Shown here piece after piece: positions 8,610-16,225 of a DNA stretch of 64,000 nucleotides. The stretch comes from Candidatus Marsarchaeota G2 archaeon ECH_B_1 (GTDB taxonomy: Archaea; Thermoproteota; Thermoprotei_A; Marsarchaeales; Marsarchaeaceae). Numbering within the stretch: position 1 is the first letter of the stretch; each line of letters opens with the position of its first letter. The translations under genes were made by a program, and so were the position numbers. The notes below the pieces were generated by a model. The model saw only the letters and a list, made by a program, of their open reading frames with translations, made no database searches and was not told where the DNA came from. The stretch covers positions 42,146 to 106,145 of the forward strand of contig NEXG01000001.1 in the NCBI GenBank assembly GCA_003019535.1, read 5' to 3'.

Positions 8610-9350
8610 TAATAACCAATCTAAGTCTGAGATTTTAGATGAGAGATAGCGTGTCACCTTAATTAGACCCTCCTCTAACATCACCCAGTTAGCGTCATCA
8701 TCGATTTTAACTAGGATTAATCCTCTTGGCTTAGCTGAGTGGATACTTGAAAATTGTGTGGGGGGTGTTCCCATTAAGTCAGCTAGGGTTAAGTAGCCCA
8801 CGATCCTTCTGACCTGCTGGTAGCCGAACCCCCTAGCCCTGAAGAAGATAAACTCATTCGTAGTGGTTGAGAGAAACTCGATTTGACAGCCCTCGGAAGG
8901 CGGGGCTCCGCCCCTCTTGTATAGCTTACTCAAACCGCCTTCACGATTAAGCTTGGAATAAGCCTCATTAACCGCTTCAGGGTGTAGCCATCGACCTTTT
9001 TTGACGTACACATAGGTTTTGGATGACACTTCTCCTAAGCGGGTGGCATAGTGGGTGATGGCTACATCGTTTGGTAGAACCCTGTTAACCGCCAACGGCC
9101 TCACCGAGAACCCTTCGAGCGCGATAATCTGTGAAAGAGAGCTAACTCCCGCATCCGTCCGGCTGAAGGCCTTTATACGCTTAACCTCACAGCCTGTCTT
9201 GAGTAGGGCGCTCTCGAGGGCGCCCTGAACCGTTGGTTTATCTTTCTGCCTCGACCATCCTGCGTAGTGAACGCCGTCGTAGAAGAGTTTAAAGTACACT
9301 TTACCGTTAAGCTTTAACTCTTGAGGTACACCTGATTTATACCCGCTCAT
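8577..9350 (-). CDS. truA: tRNA pseudouridine synthase A (TruA)
   Basis: Makes pseudouridine in the anticodon stem-loop (positions 38-40 in the bacterial enzyme). The catalytic Asp66 sits in AFSRTDAGVSS; YDGVHYAGWSRQ and the RNA-binding motif GFGYQQVRRIVGYL are also clear. 257 aa is a normal length. Its ATG overlaps the stop codon of upstream cdc6 (ATGA), so the two are probably translationally coupled, an unusual pairing of a replication initiator with a tRNA modification enzyme. The 3' end overlaps rfcL. Confidence 0.92.
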   Translation of the reverse strand: MSGYKSGVPQELKLNGKVYFKLFYDGVHYAGWSRQKDKPTVQGALESALLKTGCEVKRIKAFSRTDAGVSSLSQIIALEGFSVRPLAVNRVLPNDVAITHYATRLGEVSSKTYVYVKKGRWLHPEAVNEAYSKLNREGGLSKLYKRGGAPPSEGCQIEFLSTTTNEFIFFRARGFGYQQVRRIVGYLTLADLMGTPPTQFSSIHSAKPRGLILVKIDDDANWVMLEEGLIKVTRYLSSKISDLDWLLSLYRCMFAFI

Positions 9351-10522
9351 ACACGATGTTCATACCGTCTTGGCATATTTTTTATTTGCCTTCTTAGCTC
9401 GCTGATAAGTGGGTTCAAACTGTGGGGTACGGATATATTGGTGGTCCTACCCCTTTGACCCCTACCTCCAACAAAGGTGTCTATGATTCCTAAATCGTAT
9501 AGCTTCTGCACATAGCACCACAGCTGGGTGTGCATTCTGGGCTTAAGATTAAGGCGCAGACAGAGGTCAGAGTAGGCGGATTCGGCTTCGCCCATACTCA
9601 ATCTTGTTTGTTCTTTCGCGCTGAGTAGTGTACAAATAGAATAGAGCAACAACTTCTCGTGGATATCCAGCCTCCGCACAGCCATTGCCATTGAAACATC
9701 TAGATAAGATGCTTCAACTTGGGTGACGTGTTCTAGTCTTATTCTAGTATCCTTGAGTTGGGATGATAGGGTAAAGCTGCCTGCGAGCAACTCCATCGCG
9801 TATCCCATATCACCCCTTAATCCGGCCTGTGAAACTATGTGCTCTTTTGCTTGATCGTCAACCACATCCTCAATACCCGCTAGACGCAACCTATATGTGA
9901 GGATTTCATCCACCTGAGTCTTACTGTAGGGCTTAACTTCCAATGTTCTAGTCACATCGAAACCCTGTAAACCCGCGGTTGCCGCGCGAGTGGATACTAC
10001 TAGGCAAATCGGTTTAGATCGCACGCCATCATTCAGTTCAATCAGCCTATTTAAGAGACTCGTGGTTCCTTGGGTCAACCTCAATTGATCGAGCAAGACT
10101 ATAAGACGTAAGTTGCCTTCAACTAAGCTCTCGCCTAACACGCTCGCAAGCTCGTTATCGGAGACGCCTACCGTTGTCTTAAACGGCGCCAAATAATTCA
10201 AAATCTCGGAGAGAAACCCGTGCACTGTTCTAGGCACAGTGTCCGTGATATGGACGAAACACGTGCTCCTATCACCGTTTAGGGTTGGCGAAGAAGCAAG
10301 AACTCTTACTGTCATCTCCACCGCAGAGCTCTTACCAACCCCTGGGTCGCCAACAACCATTATCCCGGTGTTTTTGTCAGGGGATTTTATAAACGCCCCC
10401 AGCTCATCCCCAAGCCATCTTATCTCCAAGTCTCTAAACGGGAGGGTGGGGGGTAGATAGTCCCGACTAATCCTATGGAGGTTAAAGATGCTTCTATATA
10501 TTAATCCCTGTTTGAGGAGCAT
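9347..10522 (-). CDS. cdc6: ORC1/Cdc6-type replication initiator with degenerate ATPase motifs
   Basis: Origin-binding AAA+ protein. DYLPPTLPFRDLEIRWL is the conserved Cdc6 N-terminal region, Walker A is GDPGVGKSS (58-66), the lid region around ILTYRLRLAGIED is Cdc6-like, and a C-terminal winged helix (residues about 300-380: SYSDLCLRLNL-type helix, HTQLWCYVQKLYDLGIID, then basic GGRGQRGRT) would bind DNA. Walker B reads LIVLLDQL with Gln146 where ORC1/Cdc6 has Glu, and the sensor-1 strand reads ICLVVSTRAA where the family usually has an Asn. Together these suggest weak or absent ATP hydrolysis. 391 aa, normal length. Upstream 170 bp contains repeated ACACTAAYT boxes. Confidence 0.88.
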   Translation of the reverse strand: MLLKQGLIYRSIFNLHRISRDYLPPTLPFRDLEIRWLGDELGAFIKSPDKNTGIMVVGDPGVGKSSAVEMTVRVLASSPTLNGDRSTCFVHITDTVPRTVHGFLSEILNYLAPFKTTVGVSDNELASVLGESLVEGNLRLIVLLDQLRLTQGTTSLLNRLIELNDGVRSKPICLVVSTRAATAGLQGFDVTRTLEVKPYSKTQVDEILTYRLRLAGIEDVVDDQAKEHIVSQAGLRGDMGYAMELLAGSFTLSSQLKDTRIRLEHVTQVEASYLDVSMAMAVRRLDIHEKLLLYSICTLLSAKEQTRLSMGEAESAYSDLCLRLNLKPRMHTQLWCYVQKLYDLGIIDTFVGGRGQRGRTTNISVPHSLNPLISELRRQIKNMPRRYEHRV

Positions 10523-10596
10523 ACACTAACTATTTGACCCCAAACATAATTAGTGTTGTTTAACCGGGTACTAGACCAACACGGATAACACTAATT
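10523..10596. promoter_or_regulatory. ACACTAAYT boxes upstream of cdc6 (candidate operator or origin element)
   Basis: ACACTAACT at 10523-10531, AATTAGTGTT (the inverse) at 10548-10557 and AACACTAATT at 10587-10596. The last two form a perfect 10-bp inverted repeat separated by 29 bp. They lie directly in front of the cdc6 start, where archaeal initiators often autoregulate and where origins are commonly found. I see no canonical ORB motif, so origin function is inference. Confidence 0.4.
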
Positions 10597-10694
10597 CATA
10601 TTAAACTTCGCGGTGCGAGGGTAAAAACGTTTGGTCCAGCAGGTGATCGTAGGCTTAGATTCTCGCCAAGTGAATGACGCTGCTTGTGTGCTTC

Positions 10695-11168
10695 TCATAT
10701 CCATTTTTCCCAGCATATAAAAGCCAGTTCCCCGAAAACCTCAACGCTTATCTTGGCTCGACGATTCGACTTGGCTTTTAACTGCTCGAAACCCTTTGAC
10801 CTCTCCCTAAAGTTAATGGAAAAACTATTGTCGCCGATAGCCGAATACACTTCCTCAGCCTCCTTGTAGGGTCCACTGCAGAGCTTCAGCGAGCCTATTT
10901 CCTCTACACCCCTACTCCTAACCAGGGACTTTAAGTTTTTGACGCACTCAGCGGTCAAACCCACCACAAACGCTGTGTGAGAGCGGTTTGAGAGAGGGGT
11001 AGACCCACCGCATCCGCTTAGGATAACCAAATCCAAGAACTCAACCACCGCTTTATGGGATCTACCCGGCTTCGATGTGGCCAATACAAACATATTAGGG
11101 GGGCTCCGCTCACTCAAGATCCTCATCACCAAGTCAGCTAGGCCGGAGCAGTCATCGCCATAGAACAC
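10695..11168 (-). CDS. Hypothetical protein, 157 aa
   Basis: Not recognised. The reading is protein-like, with alternating hydrophobic strands and helices: GLADLVMRILSE, NMFVLATSKPG, AVVEFLDLVILSG, TAFVVGLTAECVKNLKSLV, then a basic stretch (RERSKGFEQLKAKSNRRAK) and VEVFGELAFICWEKWI. No signal peptide or membrane segment, no metal motif. I compared it mentally with the small KEOPS subunit Cgi121 but found no convincing match. It stands alone between cdc6 and the DUF92 gene, facing away from the latter. Confidence 0.55.
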   Translation of the reverse strand: MFYGDDCSGLADLVMRILSERSPPNMFVLATSKPGRSHKAVVEFLDLVILSGCGGSTPLSNRSHTAFVVGLTAECVKNLKSLVRSRGVEEIGSLKLCSGPYKEAEEVYSAIGDNSFSINFRERSKGFEQLKAKSNRRAKISVEVFGELAFICWEKWI

Positions 11169-11341
11169 TTGTAGACCAACAAATTAAGTTTTCCTAATAC
11201 CCAAACTACACCATACATAGAGAGATACCCAGTGAAACCCTAATTATACGTGTCCGCGCAGAGTTTCTTTGAGAATCACAGGCGTCAACACTACTAAACC
11301 GCTTCGCTCTGCTGCATCCAACCCCAACATAACAAAAAAAT

Positions 11342-12211
11342 ATGTGTGCTAATCTAATAGCTAAAATGCTTGAATACCTAGTTTCAGCTTTGATGGTGGG
11401 TGTGTCCGCGCCCGTGGCGTATAAGGTTCGCTTTCTCGATGGATTAGGAACATTAACCGCTTGCATTCTAGGATTAGCAGTGGGTTTCACGATGGGTCCA
11501 GTGTTCCTAGGCGTACTTATAATATTCCTAACAGTTAACAGCCTATTCACAAAGATGGGTTACGTCAAGAAGGCGTTGCTGGGCGCGGCCGAACCCAAAG
11601 GTGGGGCCAGGACTTGGAGGAGTGTTGTCGCCAACGGGTTATCAGCAACGATATTCGCGGTCCTCAGTATTCTCTTCTATCGTCAAATCCTAGTTGTAGG
11701 CTTTATGAGCGCTATCGCAGCGGCCTCAGCGGACACGGCCTCCACGGAGGTTGGCCTGCTAAGTGGTTCAAAGCCAAGGCTGATAACTAATCTTTCCAGC
11801 GTTGAGCCGGGGGTTTCTGGTGGGGTGACGGCTCTTGGGTTAGTGGGTGGAGTGATAGGTGCGATAAGTATAGGTATAATTGGGCTCTATGTTGTGCACG
11901 CCATATATGGTTTCCCCATGCTGAGGCTGCTTACTTCAAACGACCCATTTATCCCCACTAGTGGAATCACTAGGTACGCGTTAGCTATAAGTGTGGGGGG
12001 ATTCTGTGCAGCTGTTCTTGATAGCGTGCTAGGCGCGACGCTCCAAGCTAAGTATGTGTGTAGGGTGTGCTCTAAAAAGACAGAGCGAGCCGAGCATTGC
12101 GGTGTCAAGTCAACGCTTGTTGGGGGAATAGATCATCTAGATAACGACACAGTAAACGTATTAGCAACATTTCTTGGAGCAGTAATTGGGGTTTTAGTAT
12201 TCTTGGCGTAA
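11342..12211 (+). CDS. DUF92 (TMEM19-like) integral membrane protein
   Basis: A polytopic membrane protein of about seven hydrophobic segments. Family marks are the FTKMGY-KK region, the loop AAEPKGGARTW before VVANG, SADTASTEVG with LSGSKPRLIT, VEPGVSGGVTALGL and the C-terminal CRVCSKKTERAEHCGVKSTL then DNDTVNVLATFLGA. Plant VTE6, a phytyl-phosphate kinase, belongs to this family, so a role in isoprenoid phosphate recycling is possible; for an archaeon with isoprenoid lipids this is attractive but unproven. Start at ATG 11342; ATG 11366 is an alternative. Confidence 0.82.
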   Translation: MCANLIAKMLEYLVSALMVGVSAPVAYKVRFLDGLGTLTACILGLAVGFTMGPVFLGVLIIFLTVNSLFTKMGYVKKALLGAAEPKGGARTWRSVVANGLSATIFAVLSILFYRQILVVGFMSAIAAASADTASTEVGLLSGSKPRLITNLSSVEPGVSGGVTALGLVGGVIGAISIGIIGLYVVHAIYGFPMLRLLTSNDPFIPTSGITRYALAISVGGFCAAVLDSVLGATLQAKYVCRVCSKKTERAEHCGVKSTLVGGIDHLDNDTVNVLATFLGAVIGVLVFLA

Positions 12212-12250
12212 CATATTACCATTCAGTGGTTGAAGCCGACTTGGTGAGAT

Positions 12251-12859
12251 TTGGAAAACCATATACCTATGTGTCTTGAAGTTCTACATGTGGGGAGAGT
12301 ATACATACTCACGCCTGGAGGGCAGTACAATCACCTTATATTTAGAAGAGTCCTCGAACTGGGCTATGAGGCATCCATGCGGCATTTAGAGATTGACTCT
12401 GAATCACTGCGTAACGCTGGTGCTGTAATAATCGGTGGTGGCCCGGGTAGATTGAGCCTCGACAACAAGGTGTCAGAATCTCTAAAGGATGTATTAATAA
12501 ACGCACAGATACCCGTTCTCGGAATATGTTATGGCCACCAGTTATTGGCCCATTTATTTGGGGGGGTTGTTGCGCCCTCAGCTAAGCCAGAGTTTGGTCC
12601 AGCCACAATAAGGGTGATTGAGAGGGATGAGCTGTTTGAAGACGTGCCAAACACGTTTACTGCTTGGCTTAGCCACAACGACGAGGTAGTAGAGCTTCCA
12701 AAAAACTTTGAGGTGCTCGCAGACAGCCAAGAGTGTGCGTTTCAAGCGGTAAAGAATGTCAACTCGATGATTTATGGAGTCCAATTTCATGTGGAAGTTG
12801 AACACACACAGCACGGTAAACAAGTGCTTGGAAACTTCCTTAGACTCGCGAAGCGTTGA
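12251..12859 (+). CDS. guaAa: GMP synthase glutaminase subunit (GuaAa)
   Basis: Class I glutamine amidotransferase that supplies ammonia to the separate ATP-pyrophosphatase subunit of archaeal GMP synthase. ILTPGGQYNHLIFRRVLELG is the family start, the nucleophile Cys93 lies in GICYGHQ, and His180/Glu182 complete the triad in VQFHVEVEHTQHG. The usual Pro after His is replaced by Val. The frame opens with TTG 12251; ATG 12269 or GTG 12290 would give a protein closer to the usual length. The ATPase subunit gene is not in the window. Confidence 0.88.
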   Translation: MENHIPMCLEVLHVGRVYILTPGGQYNHLIFRRVLELGYEASMRHLEIDSESLRNAGAVIIGGGPGRLSLDNKVSESLKDVLINAQIPVLGICYGHQLLAHLFGGVVAPSAKPEFGPATIRVIERDELFEDVPNTFTAWLSHNDEVVELPKNFEVLADSQECAFQAVKNVNSMIYGVQFHVEVEHTQHGKQVLGNFLRLAKR

Positions 12860-12913
12860 AATCTACAACGCGTAAGTTTAATTTTAATGTAGCCTGAGCG
12901 TAGTTTGACCCAA

Positions 12914-13693
12914 ATGCCAAACATTCTGGTAACAGTAAAGCAGGTAGTCGATGTTGATTCGCTTAAAATCGATAGGGCTACGAACACTATCACCACAGTT
13001 GGGGTGCCAAGAAAGATGAACGACTTCGATAAGAACGCCTTAGAAGAAGCCATAAGGATTCGTGAAAAACAGGGGGGAAAGGTTGTTGCTGTTAGCGTAG
13101 GCCAGCAGAGTAGCCGCGATGTGTTGAAAGAGGCTTTAGCTATGGGTGCAGATGAGGCATATCTAATCACGGATCAGTCCATACCAGAATTCGATAGCCG
13201 TGCTGTCTCACATTTAATCTCTAAGTTTTACACCAAGTTTGGCCCCTTTGATTTAGTGATTATGGGTGAAGGAAGTGTTGACCACTTCAGTGTACAGGTG
13301 GGGCCTAGGGTTGCCGAACTCCTAAAGCTACCCCAACTCACGTACACCCGCAGGCTTGAGTACTCGGGGGACAGCGTGGTCGCTGAAAGGGACCTAGAGG
13401 ATGGTTTCCATGTTGTTAGGAGTCCCTTACCCTGCGTTGTCACGGTAGCCCAAGAGATAAATCAACCCCGACTCCCCACACTGAAATCGATACTCGCCGC
13501 ATCCAAAAAACCAATCAACCTGGTTCCCCCATCCCAGCTTGAAATCAATGCAGATATGCTACAACCAGTGGTCACAACGAAAACCGTGGTTCCCCCTAAA
13601 ACTGAACGAAAAAAAGTCGTAATAGACGGCTCTAAACCAGAAGAAGCGGTGCAGACTCTTATCAAACACCTTACACAGGAGGGAGTGATATAA
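12914..13693 (+). CDS. etfB: Electron transfer flavoprotein beta subunit
   Basis: Half of the ETF heterodimer, which carries electrons from acyl-CoA or other dehydrogenases. NILVTVKQVVDVD at the N-terminus, FDKNALEEAIRIREKQGG, AVSVG and GADEAYLITD, then LVIMGEGSVDHFSVQVGP and the adenine-nucleotide loop are classic EtfB. I use ATG 12914; TTG 12905 is in frame three codons earlier. The stop is one base before the TTG of etfA, so the two are coupled. No dehydrogenase or ETF-quinone oxidoreductase gene is adjacent. Confidence 0.93.
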   Translation: MPNILVTVKQVVDVDSLKIDRATNTITTVGVPRKMNDFDKNALEEAIRIREKQGGKVVAVSVGQQSSRDVLKEALAMGADEAYLITDQSIPEFDSRAVSHLISKFYTKFGPFDLVIMGEGSVDHFSVQVGPRVAELLKLPQLTYTRRLEYSGDSVVAERDLEDGFHVVRSPLPCVVTVAQEINQPRLPTLKSILAASKKPINLVPPSQLEINADMLQPVVTTKTVVPPKTERKKVVIDGSKPEEAVQTLIKHLTQEGVI

Positions 13694-13694
13694 T

Positions 13695-14636
13695 TTGACT
13701 CACCGTGTCCTAGTATATTCGGATAGTCCAAAACATATACCTGAGCTATTAACATATGCCAACCAGCTTTCTGAGGGGGGCGGGGTCACCATGGTTACAC
13801 AGGATGATAAGCTAGTTGATCTTTCATTCGAGTATGGAGCTAGCAGGGTTTACCTAACAGAACCCAAAAGTACCAGCCCATACGATGCTACAACCACTTC
13901 GGCTGCTATCTTCGAAGCCTATAATAAGGAGAAGCCAGAGTTAATCATCCTTTCAGCCACAAAGTTTGGGAAGGAAACCTCTGCGCGTCTAGCGGCGAAA
14001 CTTGACGCTCCACTTGCCACTGAGTGTCGAAGTGTTAGTTTCACGGATGGCAGAATTGAGGTTGAGAGGATGGTTTTCAGCGGCAACGGTCTTTCCACAG
14101 AGATTATTGGTAGGACACCCGCTATTGTAACCCTCCAGTCAGGTATCGTGGAACCTAGGAAGAATCCTCACAACGGGGAAACTGAGAAACTCAGTATAGA
14201 AGTTAAGCCAATGACTCAAACCCTCGAGGTCAGAAGAAAGTCGGAGACATCCGCAGCCAGACTCGAGGAAGCTGAAAGAATAGTCGCCGTTGGTAGGGGA
14301 TTGCAACGAAAGGAAGACTTAGAGCTCATAAGACAGTTGGCAGAAGTGCTCCATGCAGCAATAGGGGGCTCCAGACCTCTTGCGGCTGACCTCGGATGGC
14401 TCTCAGACGATCAATGGATAGGCCTTTCAGGGCACAAAGTAAAACCCAAACTATATGTGGCCATTGGGATAAGTGGTCAGATACAGCACATAGCGGGTAT
14501 GAGGGATGCAAAGGTTGTTGTGGCCATAAACAAGGATCCAAATGCGCCAATGGCAGCCAATTCAGACTACTATGTGGTCGGAGACCTCTACACGATTGTT
14601 CCGGAGCTTATAAAACAGTTGAAACAAAGGGTGTAG
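13695..14636 (+). CDS. etfA: Electron transfer flavoprotein alpha subunit
   Basis: FAD-binding subunit of ETF. The N-terminal Rossmann-like half ends near ATECRSVSF; the C-terminal FAD domain has RGLQRKEDLELIRQLAEVLH, AADLGWLSDDQWIGLSGHKV, PKLYVAIGISGQIQHIAGM and AINKDPNAPMAANSDY, followed by GDLYTIVPELI, a near-textbook match. TTG start at 13695 directly after etfB. The usual insertions are absent and 313 aa is normal. Confidence 0.94.
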   Translation: MTHRVLVYSDSPKHIPELLTYANQLSEGGGVTMVTQDDKLVDLSFEYGASRVYLTEPKSTSPYDATTTSAAIFEAYNKEKPELIILSATKFGKETSARLAAKLDAPLATECRSVSFTDGRIEVERMVFSGNGLSTEIIGRTPAIVTLQSGIVEPRKNPHNGETEKLSIEVKPMTQTLEVRRKSETSAARLEEAERIVAVGRGLQRKEDLELIRQLAEVLHAAIGGSRPLAADLGWLSDDQWIGLSGHKVKPKLYVAIGISGQIQHIAGMRDAKVVVAINKDPNAPMAANSDYYVVGDLYTIVPELIKQLKQRV

Positions 14637-14654
14637 CAAACGAGGAGGTCAACT

Positions 14655-14882
14655 TATTTTCGTACACTCACCTATTTACTTATACCTCTTATTCTAGGGC
14701 TAGCGCTCCTCACTTATACCTCATATTCAAACACATGCGCATTTCCGTGCGGCATAAACCACCCATACAGATTGTATGGTTTAATACTGATATTAGCGGA
14801 CATATGCGCTTATGGCGGGGTTGTATACTGGTTCCGAGCCTCAACTTCAAGAAGGAAGCATACAAAGAAGGTTGATGCTTAG
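14655..14882 (+). CDS. Possible small two-helix membrane protein lacking a standard start codon
   Basis: After the etfA stop, the same frame stays open from 14637 to a TAG at 14880-14882 and encodes two convincing transmembrane stretches, TYLLIPLILGLALLTYTS and YRLYGLILILADICAYGGVV, with a basic C-terminus (RRKHTKKVDA) and a Cys-containing loop between. A strong ribosome binding site, GAGGAGGT, is at 14642-14649, but no ATG, GTG or TTG follows at the expected distance (codons near 14655 are TAT, TTT, CGT). Either the start is non-standard, the start codon has been lost, or the sequence has an error. Function unknown. Confidence 0.35.
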   Translation, partial: YFRTLTYLLIPLILGLALLTYTSYSNTCAFPCGINHPYRLYGLILILADICAYGGVVYWFRASTSRRKHTKKVDA

Positions 14883-15107
14883 CGCAACAAGAGTATTACC
14901 AAAAATACTGGCATAGTTCTAAACACACCAGCTTTATACATACGGTGGGTAGCCCCGATACAAATTAAGGATTGATGACTCCTCATAGTTTGGTGCTCAC
15001 TGTTATGCATAGGGATGGCATCCGGCTAGGGAGCGATGATTGTGGTGATCAAGGGTGGAAAATTCTTATCGGCACAACATCTCCGAAACTGCTGGTTATG
15101 GCGCGAA
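14883..15107. other. Intergenic stretch before 5S rRNA, nothing identified
   Basis: No credible protein or RNA signature. Short runs resembling C boxes (TGATGAC near 14974, GATGATT near 15035) have no matching D box or terminal stem. Confidence 0.4.
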
Positions 15108-15117
15108 AAGCTTATAC
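15108..15117 (+). promoter_or_regulatory. TATA box of the 5S rRNA gene
   Basis: AGCTTATACC is centred about 27 bp before the first base of the 5S helix I, the standard archaeal TATA-to-start distance. Confidence 0.5.
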
Positions 15118-15139
15118 CATTCACAGACGGATTTGAATT

Positions 15140-15263
15140 AAACTCGTCGGCCATAGGTAGCGGGGAAACACCCGGTCTCATTCCGAACCCGGAAGTTAAG
15201 CCCGTTACCGTTACGTGTTCCGTTAAACCTTAGGTTTAGCAGGGCACGTAAGCCGACGAGTTT
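15140..15263 (+). rRNA. rrf: 5S ribosomal RNA
   Basis: Helix I forms from AAACTCGTCGGC (15140-15151) and GCCGACGAGTTT (15252-15263), a perfect 12-bp pairing. The conserved 5S core is present: GGGGAAACACCCGGTCTCAT, TCCGAACCCGGAAGTTAAGC and CCCGTTACCG. About 124 nt, the usual size for an archaeal 5S. It is not linked to 16S or 23S genes here, as in several archaeal lineages where 5S is separate, and has its own TATA box. Confidence 0.95.
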
Positions 15264-15451
15264 ATATAATTTCTAGTTTGCCTCTTCTAATATGCGGAGA
15301 GAGTTAACGAAAACCTTAAAGTCCGTTTTAGAGCCACTAGTACCTGTGATGAGTTGGGTATCCACGCCTAGACACTGAGGCTAACGCAATCCTGCAACAA
15401 GGGTCGGGTGGTTGATGGGGAAGCTCAACCATCAATGATGGGTAGCTCACA

Positions 15452-15521
15452 CGCGGCTATGATGATCCCGATCTCACACGGATCCCCTTTAAATGAAGTT
15501 GAAGAGCCGAGCTGAGCCGCG
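15452..15521 (+). ncRNA. C/D box 2'-O-methylation guide sRNA
   Basis: A perfect 6-bp terminal stem (CGCGGC 15452-15457, GCCGCG 15516-15521) brackets a C box ATGATGA (15459-15465) and a D box CTGA (15512-15515), the kink-turn layout of archaeal C/D sRNAs. The 10 nt before the D box, GAAGAGCCGA, is the reverse complement of UCGGCUCUUC, a conserved 23S rRNA segment just after the peptidyl-transferase loop (E. coli about 2506-2515). By the N+5 rule the target would be about G2509. The internal C'/D' boxes are poor (AATGAAG is a candidate C'). Identified from sequence pattern only. Confidence 0.65.
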
Positions 15522-15592
15522 TTTAGCTATCTGATCACATTTAATCTCAGTAAACGCTTTATTCGGGCTCATGGTTAGTGGTGGGATAGGAG

Positions 15593-16129
15593 TTGATTTT
15601 ATCCGACTTTGACCTTAAGAACTATATCGCCGGTGGGCGCCTCTACATAGACCCGTTGTTCGACGACACAATCCGCGAAAACGGCGTGGACCTACGTATT
15701 GGTTCGCAGATAGCAAGGCTGATTTCAACCAGAGAAGTGTTTGATACAAGAGGTAACGTGGACTCTTCAAGGTTTTATAGAATAATCGAAGCTGAAGAGT
15801 TCATCTTAGAAGCCGACGAAAAAATCCTAATAACAACCTTAGAGAGGGTGAGACTACCATCTGACCTAATGGGATTCGTGCAGTTAAGGTCATCTTTTGC
15901 CAGAGCTGGACTACTCCTGCCCCCCACAATCATAGACGCGGGGTTCGACGGCAATATAACAATAGAGGTGAGGGGGACATCGTTCCCTGTTAAGTTGTAT
16001 AGTGGTCAGAGGTTTGTTCACATAGTGTTCTCAAAACTCACAACACCCCTCGAGAAGCCTTATAGTGGAAAGTACCAGGGCCAGAAGGGCGTTACGCTAC
16101 CCATATTTAGTGACCAAGTAAAGAACTAG
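15593..16129 (+). CDS. dcd: dCTP deaminase
   Basis: Deaminates dCTP to dUTP for dTTP synthesis. MILSDFDLKNYIAGGRLYID, DLRIGSQIARL, the active-site segment QLRSSFARAGL, IDAGFDGNITIEV and QRFVHIVF are all canonical. 178 aa is standard for archaeal Dcd. The start is TTG 15593, preceded by a GGATAGGAG ribosome binding site. Whether it also cleaves dUTP (Dcd-Dut type) cannot be decided. Downstream genes start about 100 bp later. Confidence 0.93.
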   Translation: MILSDFDLKNYIAGGRLYIDPLFDDTIRENGVDLRIGSQIARLISTREVFDTRGNVDSSRFYRIIEAEEFILEADEKILITTLERVRLPSDLMGFVQLRSSFARAGLLLPPTIIDAGFDGNITIEVRGTSFPVKLYSGQRFVHIVFSKLTTPLEKPYSGKYQGQKGVTLPIFSDQVKN

Positions 16130-16225
16130 TGGTAAGAAGAAAAAATTAAGAGTCGGCGCAGGCATTATGATTTAGGAGCTGTGAAATATCAGAGTTAAGC
16201 TGATACGTGATGAGAAGGCATTTAT

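Noticed and set aside
14396..14875. 159-codon frame overlapping the end of etfA
   Set aside because: Its first two thirds are an alternate frame of etfA; the membrane-protein reading of the last part lies in a different frame.
15347..15382. Second C/D-like pair (GTGATGA then CTGA) after 5S rRNA
   Set aside because: No terminal stem and no second pair of boxes at sensible spacing; no rRNA match found by eye.
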